From positions 1-21,820 of the forward strand of contig DKLU01000184.1 of NCBI GenBank assembly GCA_002455915.1: a stretch of DNA of 21,820 nucleotides, written 5' to 3'. Origin of the DNA: Chryseobacterium sp. UBA6632 (GTDB lineage: Bacteria > Bacteroidota > Bacteroidia > Flavobacteriales > Weeksellaceae). Position 1 is the stretch's first letter. Each line of letters opens with the position of its first letter. The notes beneath the pieces were generated by a model that saw nothing but the letters and a program-made list of their open reading frames with translations, made no database searches and was not told where the DNA came from. The translations under genes and the position numbers were made by a program. Below are positions 15,133 to 21,791 of this stretch, in pieces.

Positions 15133-17235
15133 TTAGTCTCTGTTTTTAACCATTACCCATCCTGAAAACTTGAATGCTGTATTCTTTTTGTTGTTTTCGC
15201 TCCAGGTTACAGAATACCAGTATGTTCCTGTAGAAACTTTTTTACCTCCAATGGTTCCGTCCCATTTGTAGCCGTTGCTCTTATCAGCTTGGTGTATTTT
15301 AGTTCCATATCTGTCGAAGATGCTTAAAACTAAGCCTGTTTTTCCTGAAAGTGAAGAGTAATCAATCACATCATTAATACCGTCTCCGTTTGGTGTAATT
15401 ACATTTACTAAGTTCGGAAGAACGAATGTAACATCTACAGAGTTACAATTGTAGGCATCTTTCACATAAACTGTATGATCTCCTCTTGATACATTTTCAA
15501 ACACGTTTGAATCTTGCCAGTTTACGTTATCGATAGAGTATTTATAAGGAGGTGTTCCTCCCATTACATTTACTGTAACAGTATTTGTAGCAATATCGAT
15601 ATTAGTGATAACAGGTTCTGCTGCCGGATATACTTTTACAGTTTGTAAAGCAATACAATCTCCTGTTTTTAGTTTTACCCAATAGGTTCCAACTCCTACA
15701 TTCGTGATCGATTGTGTTGTTGCACCAGTGCTCCATTCGTATCCGTTGAATCCAGGTCCTGCATCCAGCGTAGTTGTGTTTTCAATACAGATCACTTTTT
15801 CTGCTAAAACAGAAGAGTATACTGGCGGAATTACTTCTAATGTAACTTTCGCTACCGCATAACATCCCTGTGCATTTGTAACTTTTACATACGCTACACC
15901 ACTTGGGGCAATGTATGTAGACGGATTCGGGATTGGGTTTGTTCCGTTTACCGCATCGGCCATAGACGGATAATATGTTTTCGTCGTTCCGGTTTGGGTT
16001 GTTACTGCCGCTGCTGTAAGATTAAATATTGCTGTTGAATGATTGGCTTCAAGGAAACAAGATCTAATAATAGCATTATTATTTACCACAACAATCGGGT
16101 GGAATTTTAATGTGAATTCTGCTATGGTTACACAGCCATATTCGTTTGTAGCTTTTACAAAAGCAGAGCCTTCAGCAGATACGTAAGCATACGGAACTGT
16201 GATTTCATTTGTACCTGCGTTCAAATCAGGCATAGACGGATAATATTTTACCGTAAGGTTGGGTGTTAACCCAATATTTGGTCCCATTAAGTTGTATGTC
16301 GCCGTACCCGAATTATTATTGCTACATTCTGTAAGTGTGGCATTCGTTAATACAAACGATCGGTCGGTAAATTCAATGGTTCCAAATTCCCTACATTGAT
16401 TTAGGAAGCTCAACGGGCTACTCGGATCTACATATGAAATTGAGTAATGATATGTTGTGGCAACATTTGCTGTAATTGGAGTTGTAATAGGGTTTACATC
16501 ATCCATAGCATCTGTCGCACTCTTATAATATTTTACAACGAAATTAGGATTTCCGTTAAGGATTTGAGATGTCCACTGTGAAAAATCGTAAGTAAAAGAT
16601 TGGCTGCAAACATCTATTTTTCCGTCTTTAGCTGGCCCAGCTCCAAAGAATGGATTAGGTTGATAAATCTGCAAAGAATTATTGTCAAAAGGTGTTAGCA
16701 GAGTTGCTGTTCCTCCAAATGTTAGCGAAAACGGCGCTACCGTTGGCGAGAAGTTGTTTAAAAGCAAATGGTAAATTTGCCCTGGTAATACGTCTATATA
16801 CTTTACAAAACCATCTCCGCCACCATCTTCAGAAGTGTCTAGCGAGGTCATATTTAATCCTGTAAGCGGAGGTGTTATAGAAGATCCAAGCCCTGCATAC
16901 GAACATCTTAATGGCGGTACAGTAAGATTGGCACAGTTATGATTAGGCCCATATAAAGCCCAGTCGTAGTCAATATTATTAGAACCAGGTCCTGTAGGTG
17001 TGATCAGGAAGGTTAAAGTACCTGCAGTTTGTATACTAAAGGTAAGCCAAATCGAGTTACTTTCACCATATAAACAAGAACCTGAAGAGTGCTCAGATTC
17101 TGCTACAGTACCAGTTCCTCCAGGCGTCAAAGCAATATCAGCATCGCTACAAATAGGGATAGCCGTAATGCAATCTTGCTGGGCAGCAACCATTTGGGTT
17201 ATAAAAAAAAGAAAGATCAGTAGATATTTTTTCAT
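15133..17235 (-). CDS. T9SS type B secreted surface protein with DCITAIP jelly-roll/PPC-like N domain (paralogue D)
   Basis: This 700-residue protein has the same plan as C. The signal peptide is about 1-19 (MVAAQ). The N domain spans about 20-180 (DCITAIPICSDAD, NSIWLTFSIQTAGTLTFLI, DYDWALYGPNHNC, GQIYHLLLNNFSPTVAPFSL). A second domain lies at about 205-290, two Ig-like repeats at about 297-378 and 380-467, an Ig-like unit with LDAGPGFNGYEWSTGATTQSI at 490-510, a SprB-like repeat at about 547-603 and the type B sorting domain at about 607-700 (ITPNGDGIND, FDRYGTKIHQ, KFSGWVMVKNRD). From residue about 380 it follows paralogue A almost word for word (IVVVNNNAIIRSCFL; TQTGTTKTYYPS). It begins 37 bases after the gene ending at 17273, so the two may share a transcript, although a TAnnTTTA near -7 match lies in the gap (17254-17247). 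The ligand is unknown. Confidence 0.86.
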   Translation of the reverse strand: MKKYLLIFLFFITQMVAAQQDCITAIPICSDADIALTPGGTGTVAESEHSSGSCLYGESNSIWLTFSIQTAGTLTFLITPTGPGSNNIDYDWALYGPNHNCANLTVPPLRCSYAGLGSSITPPLTGLNMTSLDTSEDGGGDGFVKYIDVLPGQIYHLLLNNFSPTVAPFSLTFGGTATLLTPFDNNSLQIYQPNPFFGAGPAKDGKIDVCSQSFTYDFSQWTSQILNGNPNFVVKYYKSATDAMDDVNPITTPITANVATTYHYSISYVDPSSPLSFLNQCREFGTIEFTDRSFVLTNATLTECSNNNSGTATYNLMGPNIGLTPNLTVKYYPSMPDLNAGTNEITVPYAYVSAEGSAFVKATNEYGCVTIAEFTLKFHPIVVVNNNAIIRSCFLEANHSTAIFNLTAAAVTTQTGTTKTYYPSMADAVNGTNPIPNPSTYIAPSGVAYVKVTNAQGCYAVAKVTLEVIPPVYSSVLAEKVICIENTTTLDAGPGFNGYEWSTGATTQSITNVGVGTYWVKLKTGDCIALQTVKVYPAAEPVITNIDIATNTVTVNVMGGTPPYKYSIDNVNWQDSNVFENVSRGDHTVYVKDAYNCNSVDVTFVLPNLVNVITPNGDGINDVIDYSSLSGKTGLVLSIFDRYGTKIHQADKSNGYKWDGTIGGKKVSTGTYWYSVTWSENNKKNTAFKFSGWVMVKNRD

Positions 17236-17272
17236 GTTGATCGATTTAAAGTTATCTTAATCCTGGGACTAA

Positions 17273-17875
17273 TTATTTAGATTGAATTAATTGGTCACCC
17301 CAATTAGGGGTAGCGTTTGAGGATACAGCCTCACCAAGCTCTTTTGAAGCTTTTTGATACAAGCTTTCAGCCTCGCCTTTGTTATTGGCGTATTGTGCCA
17401 TTCTTGCCTTCAGGATAGATAATCTGGGATTGTTGGATGAGGTATTTTCCAATTTTGATATATAATCAGAAGCAGCATTTACATCTTTCTGAACATTCGT
17501 AGAAGCGTTCAATGCAACTTTTTGAAGATGAATCAAACCTAAAAGAATTTCAACTTCATCATTGTTGAATTGTGGCCCTAATGCTCCACGTGTATATTTT
17601 TCAGCTAAAGCATTTGATAATACTAGCGATGAGTTTGCTCCTTTTTTTAGCAATATTTCTGTTTTTAAATATTCGGAGACTCCCGCATAATAAAAAGCCT
17701 GCCATCTTTCGGTAGTTTTAGATTCTGAAAATTTTTTAAAAAGGGCCTCGTAGTCACTCGCTGTTTTTGCTGTATTTATTTGCAAAACAGATTGTTGTAA
17801 ATTTTTATCGGTAAAGGATTGTGCATTCACACTAAAACCCAATACGCAAAAGCAAATGAGTAGAGTTTTTTTCAT
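17273..17875 (-). CDS. Secreted or periplasmic helical-repeat-like protein of unknown function
   Basis: The product has 200 residues. A clear signal peptide covers about 1-18 (MKKTLLICFCVLGFSVNAQ), so the protein is exported; no lipobox or sorting domain is present. The mature part is predicted helical, with Ala, Leu, Lys and Glu spaced as in TPR-like solenoids (WQAFYYAGVSEYLK; LLGLIHLQKVAL; LSILKARMAQYANNKGEAESLYQKASKEL). The last of these looks most like a tetratricopeptide helix pair. I do not recognise a named family. It sits 37 bases upstream of T9SS protein D, so it may be expressed with it; a role as accessory periplasmic factor is only a guess. A -7 element lies 19 bases before its ATG. 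Confidence 0.75.
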   Translation of the reverse strand: MKKTLLICFCVLGFSVNAQSFTDKNLQQSVLQINTAKTASDYEALFKKFSESKTTERWQAFYYAGVSEYLKTEILLKKGANSSLVLSNALAEKYTRGALGPQFNNDEVEILLGLIHLQKVALNASTNVQKDVNAASDYISKLENTSSNNPRLSILKARMAQYANNKGEAESLYQKASKELGEAVSSNATPNWGDQLIQSK

Positions 17876-17894
17876 AAAGGGGAATTTTAATATA

Positions 17895-17902
17895 CAAATA
17901 TA
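17895..17902 (-). promoter_or_regulatory. -7 element TATATTTG before the gene at 17875
   Basis: Exact TAnnTTTG match 19 bases upstream of the ATG, giving a leader of roughly 12-15 bases. No -33 TTG is evident. Confidence 0.4.
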
Positions 17903-17965
17903 AAAAATTATTAACGTTGAATTAAAGTTTTTATTATATATTTAATAAAATCCGCTTTATTGCTT

Positions 17966-19201
17966 TTAATATTGCATTTTTCTAAGTTTAGGGTTTATGC
18001 TTCCAACAAGAAGGGCGATAAGCACGGTCATGGTTCCGCCGAAAACGACTGAGCGTACAACACCAAGTAGTTTGGCAGATAATCCGCTTTCAAATTGTCC
18101 CATTTCGTTGCTCGACATGATGAAGATAGAGTTTACACTTAAAACCCTTCCACGAATATGATCCGGAGTTTTTAGCTGAACAATCGTACCCCGGATAACA
18201 ACGGAAATTCCATCCAGCATTCCGCTTAAAACAAGGAACATGAATGAAAGCCAGTACCAGTTTGAAAGTCCGAATCCGATGATACAAAGCCCGAATCCTG
18301 TTACTACACCTAATAAAATTTTACCCTGATTTTTGCGTAAAGGAATTAATGATAAAATCGTGATAATACACATCGAACCAATATCCGACGCGGCATTTAA
18401 GAAACCGAATCCTTCTGCACCAACTTTCAAAATATCAGTTGCATATACAGGTATCATGGCAACAGCACCTCCGAATAATACGGCAAACATGTCTAAACAA
18501 AGGGCTCCTAAAATTTCTTTCGTTTTAAAAATATAGGTGATTCCTTCGCGCATACTTTCCACGATATTTATTTGTCCTTTTTTATGTTCAGATTCTTGTT
18601 TATTTAATTGAAAAAAGAATAGGGAAGCGATAAAAATTAATGAAATAATCACAACTAAAGTCCATTTTACACCAAAATAGCCAATCAAAAATCCTCCGAT
18701 CGCGTGTCCGCAAACAGAAGAAACCAAAAATGTTGCCTGATTTAAAGTAATGGCATTGGGAAGATTATCTTTTTTAACGATTTTAGGTATCATAACGGGA
18801 ATCATCGGCCCGATGAACGCTCTTGCGATTCCTGTAAAGAAAATTACACCATAAATAAAATAAGTGATCTGATGTCCTGTGAAGTGCATTTCTACATTTA
18901 AAAATGCAGGAATCAAAAGTAAACCGATCAGGAAAATATAGGCGTAATTACAAATAAGAAGAAGTCTTTTCTTTTCGTTCATATCGATTACGTGACCTGC
19001 GTATAAAGCGCAACTCACCGCCGGAATTACTTCTGAAAGCCCGATTAAGCCAATAGAAAAAGGGTCTTTTGTTAGCTGGTAAACCCACCATCCCAATAAA
19101 GTAGCAAGCATTCTGAAGGCTAAAACGATAAAAAATCTCCCCGTAAGAAGATTTCTGAATTCGACATTTTGTAATGTCTTTAACGGCGTAAAAGAAATCA
19201 T
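17966..19201 (-). CDS. MFS transporter (drug/metabolite efflux type)
   Basis: This is a 411-residue inner-membrane protein with about 12 hydrophobic helices, consistent with a proton-coupled major facilitator. After FFIVLAFRMLATLLGWWVYQLT come GLIGLSEVIPAVSCALYAGHVID, the loop basic cluster NEKKRLL, and a long central stretch (KLNKQE-type loop with ESEHKKGQ) dividing two six-helix halves. It resembles the MFS_3/enterobactin-exporter-like group, with the substrate unknown. An in-frame TTG two codons upstream (19207) could extend it, but that codon lies inside the -7 element TATTTTTG, so the ATG at 19201 is preferred. The -7 element ends three bases before this ATG, implying a leaderless mRNA. 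No convincing terminator follows; only an AT-only six-pair hairpin is near the stop. Confidence 0.88.
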   Translation of the reverse strand: MISFTPLKTLQNVEFRNLLTGRFFIVLAFRMLATLLGWWVYQLTKDPFSIGLIGLSEVIPAVSCALYAGHVIDMNEKKRLLLICNYAYIFLIGLLLIPAFLNVEMHFTGHQITYFIYGVIFFTGIARAFIGPMIPVMIPKIVKKDNLPNAITLNQATFLVSSVCGHAIGGFLIGYFGVKWTLVVIISLIFIASLFFFQLNKQESEHKKGQINIVESMREGITYIFKTKEILGALCLDMFAVLFGGAVAMIPVYATDILKVGAEGFGFLNAASDIGSMCIITILSLIPLRKNQGKILLGVVTGFGLCIIGFGLSNWYWLSFMFLVLSGMLDGISVVIRGTIVQLKTPDHIRGRVLSVNSIFIMSSNEMGQFESGLSAKLLGVVRSVVFGGTMTVLIALLVGSINPKLRKMQY

Positions 19202-19204
19202 GTG

Positions 19205-19212
19205 CAAAAATA
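19205..19212 (-). promoter_or_regulatory. -7 element TATTTTTG before the MFS gene
   Basis: Exact TAnnTTTG match ending three bases before the ATG at 19201. Its T-run is also the tail of the preceding gene's terminator, so part of the match may reflect the terminator rather than a promoter. Confidence 0.4.
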
Positions 19213-19239
19213 GCCCTAAATATTTACTTAGGGCTATTT
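19208..19239 (-). terminator. Terminator of the lipoprotein gene
   Basis: AAATAGCCCTAA (19208-19219) and TTAGGGCTATTT (19228-19239) are a perfect 12-base inverted repeat with an 8-base loop. On the minus strand the distal arm ends in a T-run (TATTTTTG). The hairpin lies 55 bases after the stop at 19295. Confidence 0.75.
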
Positions 19240-19294
19240 ATATCGTTGAATTTTAAATGATAAATCAAATGAAGTCTAAAAGATAAAATCTATT

Positions 19295-19657
19295 TTAGTC
19301 TGCTCTCGATGAGCTTAGTACGATAGCGGCAACTCCTGCTGCGCCAATTACTGCTGCACCCGCTGTAATTCTCGCTTTTCTGTTATCTCTTACCGCAGCA
19401 ACATCAGCTTTTGGAATAATTACTTCTGTACTGTCTTTTTTTCCGGCTGTACCAATCAGGTTATCACCATCTACATTACGGAATAACATTTTTTTGCTTT
19501 TTGAGCCATCTTTCATCTTTACCGTATACATTCTTCCTGCTTCCAAATTAGAATAGTTATTTTTAGAAACGTCTTCTGTGTATTTTGTTGTAGCACAAGA
19601 TGAAATTACAAATAGAGAAGTCAGTAAAGATGATTTTAAAAGTACAGATGCTTTCAT
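19295..19657 (-). CDS. Small predicted lipoprotein of unknown function
   Basis: The product has 120 residues. A type II signal peptide ends in the lipobox VISSC with Cys21 as the acylation site, so it should be membrane-anchored. The middle (about 40-90) is a short basic beta-like segment (MYTVKMKDGSKSKKMLFRNVDGDNLIG) followed by EVIIPKADVAAVR. The end (about 97-115) is a Gly/Ala-rich hydrophobic stretch (AGAAVIGAAGVAAIVLSS) that could be a second membrane contact or glycine-zipper-like segment. No named family recognised. A perfect -7 TAAATTTG stands 18 bases before the ATG, and a 12-pair terminator hairpin follows, so it is probably monocistronic. Confidence 0.8.
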   Translation of the reverse strand: MKASVLLKSSLLTSLFVISSCATTKYTEDVSKNNYSNLEAGRMYTVKMKDGSKSKKMLFRNVDGDNLIGTAGKKDSTEVIIPKADVAAVRDNRKARITAGAAVIGAAGVAAIVLSSSRAD

Positions 19658-19675
19658 TATTATTTTTTAGTTTTT

Positions 19676-19683
19676 CAAATTTA
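19676..19683 (-). promoter_or_regulatory. -7 element TAAATTTG before the lipoprotein gene
   Basis: Exact TAnnTTTG match, 18 bases upstream of the ATG at 19657. Surrounding DNA is very AT-rich and no -33 TTG is clear. Confidence 0.4.
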
Positions 19684-19726
19684 TAATTTTTTTTGAATAT
19701 ACCTTTCTGGAATTGAAAAAATGTGT

Positions 19727-21226
19727 TTAAAGTTTATATATTTCCAATAAATCTGCAACTTTTCTGTCATTGGCAAGTCTCGGTGTTTTATTTTGTCCGC
19801 CTAATTTGCCCTGAGATTTTGCATATTCATTAAAAGCATTTTTCTTTAATGTTGAAATATGAAGTGGTTGTAAAATATTCCCTGAAATCAAATCATCATA
19901 GTATGTATTTCTTTTTCTCAATTGCTCATCAAGCTCTTTTTTGAATTGATCTAAATTTTCAGGATTTTTCTCAAATTCGATGAACCATTCATGATAAGGA
20001 AGTCCTTCATTAGGATTTACCTGTGGTGCAAGATGAAACTCCGTAATTTGTGCAGGGTGTTTTTCCAAAGTTGCTTTCATAGCTTCTTCCACTTCAAAAG
20101 CAATCACGTGTTCCCCAAATGCTGAGGTAAAATGTTTTGTTCTTCCGCTTACCAGAATTCTGTGCGGATTTTTATCAATAAATCTAACCACATCCCCAAT
20201 GGAATACGCCCAAAGTCCTGAGTTTGTCGTTAAAATTAACGCGTAATCTTTATTAAGTTCAATTTCTTTTAAGGTTAGTCTTTTGGCATCTGGTTTTTCG
20301 TATTCTTCCAACGGAATAAATTCATAGAAAATTCCATGATTGGTTAAAAGTAATAATCCTTCTTTTGTATAATCATCCTGAAATGCAAAAAATCCTTCAG
20401 AAGCCGGAAATGTCTGAACAATATCTACTTTTCCTCCTAATAATTCTCCCATTTTGTCGCGGTAAGGTTCATAGTTTACACCGCCCGTAACGATCAATTG
20501 AAGATTTGGAAAAATTTGTTTGATTTTTTTGCCGTGTTTTTCCATCAGCTTTTCAAAATACATAATCAGCCAAGGCGGAATTCCTGAAATCAAAGTCATG
20601 TTTTCCTTTTCGGTTTCCTCAACAATTTTATCAACCTTTGCTTCCCAGTCTTCCATCATATTGGTTTCCAAACTTGGAAGTCTGTTTTTCTGTAAATAGT
20701 TAGGAATGTGATGCGCTACAATTCCCGAAAGTCGACCGACTTTTATCCCGAAGTTTTCCTGTAATTCAGGGCTTCCCTGTAAAAAGATCATTTTTCCCTT
20801 TACAAAATCAGCATTATTTTTCTTGGCAATATAATGGAAAAGGGCGCTTTGAGCTCCTTTAATTTGAAAAGGCATTCCTTCTTTTGAAATGGGAATATAT
20901 TTAGCACCGGAAGTTGTTCCTGAAGTTTTAGCAAAATATTCAGGGGTTTCTGTCCAGAGAATATTGGCTTGTCCTTTTTTTACTCTTTCAATATAAGGTT
21001 TCAATACTTCATAATCTCCAACATGAACTCTCTCCTGAAAATCTTTTACGTTTTTGATGTTTTCAAAATCATGTTCTCTTCCAAAAAGTGTTTTTTGGGC
21101 AGTAGCTACGAGAGATAATAAAAGATCTTCTTGATTTTTCTCTGCATTTTTCTTGAATTCTTCAGCTTTTTGAACATGTTTTTTTGCCCAAACCAATGCC
21201 GCATTTTTCTTTAGGAAGTTTAACAT
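19727..21226 (-). CDS. Bacterial GH3-family acyl-adenylating protein
   Basis: This 499-residue cytoplasmic protein belongs to the ANL adenylate-forming superfamily. In plants, GH3 enzymes join jasmonate or auxin to amino acids; the bacterial substrates are unknown. Visible motifs are the ATP/phosphate loop TSGTTSGAKYIPIS (101-114), the second-domain VTGGVNYEPYRDK (247-258), the adenylation motif TFPASEGFFAF (272-282), YALILTTNSGLWAYSIGDVVRF (328-349) and the hinge SGRTKHFTSAFGEHV (360-374) with the small C-terminal domain after it. The length fits bacterial members. The start is supported by a perfect -7 TAAATTTG four bases upstream, so the mRNA may be leaderless. No partner gene with a related function lies next to it, and no clear terminator follows. 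Confidence 0.93.
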   Translation of the reverse strand: MLNFLKKNAALVWAKKHVQKAEEFKKNAEKNQEDLLLSLVATAQKTLFGREHDFENIKNVKDFQERVHVGDYEVLKPYIERVKKGQANILWTETPEYFAKTSGTTSGAKYIPISKEGMPFQIKGAQSALFHYIAKKNNADFVKGKMIFLQGSPELQENFGIKVGRLSGIVAHHIPNYLQKNRLPSLETNMMEDWEAKVDKIVEETEKENMTLISGIPPWLIMYFEKLMEKHGKKIKQIFPNLQLIVTGGVNYEPYRDKMGELLGGKVDIVQTFPASEGFFAFQDDYTKEGLLLLTNHGIFYEFIPLEEYEKPDAKRLTLKEIELNKDYALILTTNSGLWAYSIGDVVRFIDKNPHRILVSGRTKHFTSAFGEHVIAFEVEEAMKATLEKHPAQITEFHLAPQVNPNEGLPYHEWFIEFEKNPENLDQFKKELDEQLRKRNTYYDDLISGNILQPLHISTLKKNAFNEYAKSQGKLGGQNKTPRLANDRKVADLLEIYKL

Positions 21227-21230
21227 GGTT

Positions 21231-21238
21231 CAAATTTA
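21231..21238 (-). promoter_or_regulatory. -7 element TAAATTTG before the GH3 gene
   Basis: Exact TAnnTTTG match ending four bases before the ATG at 21226. The same octamer with the same spacing precedes the nitroreductase gene. No -33 TTG is obvious. Confidence 0.5.
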
Positions 21239-21287
21239 TAAATAAGTAGAGAATCTGAAACCATTTTTATGAGATAAGACACAAAAA

Positions 21288-21313
21288 AACCGATGAATGA
21301 GTGGTCATCGGTT
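21288..21313 (-). terminator. Terminator of the small Ala/Lys-rich protein gene
   Basis: AACCGATGA (21288-21296) and TCATCGGTT (21305-21313) form a perfect nine-pair stem with an 8-base loop. Seven T follow directly on the minus strand. The hairpin lies about 40 bases after the stop at 21355. Confidence 0.85.
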
Positions 21314-21354
21314 CTTCGAAATTTGATTATGAAAATAACAACTATAAGTTGAGT

Positions 21355-21624
21355 TTATTTGTTTTCTTTGTACCTTTTATCTGGGGTTCCGTCTTTTTTT
21401 AATTTTTGATTTTCTTTATATCTTTTATCAGGAGTTCCATCCTTTTTTAATTTTGCTGCTGTTGCCGGTTTTGCTGCTTTTGCATCTGCAGTCGTTGCTT
21501 TTGCTGCTGTTTTAGTTGTTTTGGCAACTTGTTGAGTTTTAGCTGCAGTAGCAGGGGCAGTTTGCTGAGCTGTAGCAAGTCCAAGTCCTAAAGCTATAGA
21601 CATTGCTGTTAAAAATTTTTTCAT
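21355..21624 (-). CDS. Small exported Ala/Lys-rich protein with tandem KKDGTPDKRYKEN repeats
   Basis: The product has 89 residues. A signal peptide spans about 1-19 (ALGLGLATAQ). Residues 20-57 form a low-complexity Ala/Thr/Lys stretch (AKTTKTAAKATTADAKAAK). The end consists of two 16-residue repeats, 58-73 and 74-89, each with KLKKDGTPDKRYKEN. The protein is strongly basic overall. Similar KDGTPDxRYKEN endings occur, as I recall, in small uncharacterised proteins of this phylum; no function is known. Export to the periplasm or outside is the only inference to make. It has its own -7 element (TACCTTTG) 31 bases upstream and a good terminator, so it is probably a single-gene unit. Confidence 0.8.
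   Translation of the reverse strand: MKKFLTAMSIALGLGLATAQQTAPATAAKTQQVAKTTKTAAKATTADAKAAKPATAAKLKKDGTPDKRYKENQKLKKDGTPDKRYKENK
21358..21453 (-). repeat. Two tandem 48-base repeats inside the small Ala/Lys-rich gene
   Basis: Units 21406-21453 and 21358-21405 encode almost the same 16 residues but differ at several third codon positions (GGAACTCCTGATAAAAG against GGAACCCCAGATAAAAG). The duplication is therefore not very recent and the peptide is under selection. Confidence 0.8.
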
Positions 21625-21655
21625 AATAATGATATTTGTTTTGTTTTTCTTGAGT

Positions 21656-21663
21656 CAAAGGTA
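21656..21663 (-). promoter_or_regulatory. -7 element TACCTTTG before the small Ala/Lys-rich gene
   Basis: Exact TAnnTTTG match 31 bases upstream of the ATG at 21624, giving a leader of roughly 25 bases. No -33 TTG is clear. Confidence 0.45.
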
Positions 21664-21791
21664 GACAAAAAACGGACTGAAAAAATAGCTTTTAGAAACT
21701 TAACTAAAGTTTATTAGAGCTTAAAAAAAAATTAAATGGCTTGTGAAATTTACCTTTGCCTTTCATTATTTTGATGGAATTTTTTTTGGTT

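Noticed and set aside
17942..17965. AATAAA/TTTATT hairpin after the MFS gene as terminator
   Set aside because: It is only six AT pairs in very AT-rich DNA with no distinct T-run; expected often by chance.
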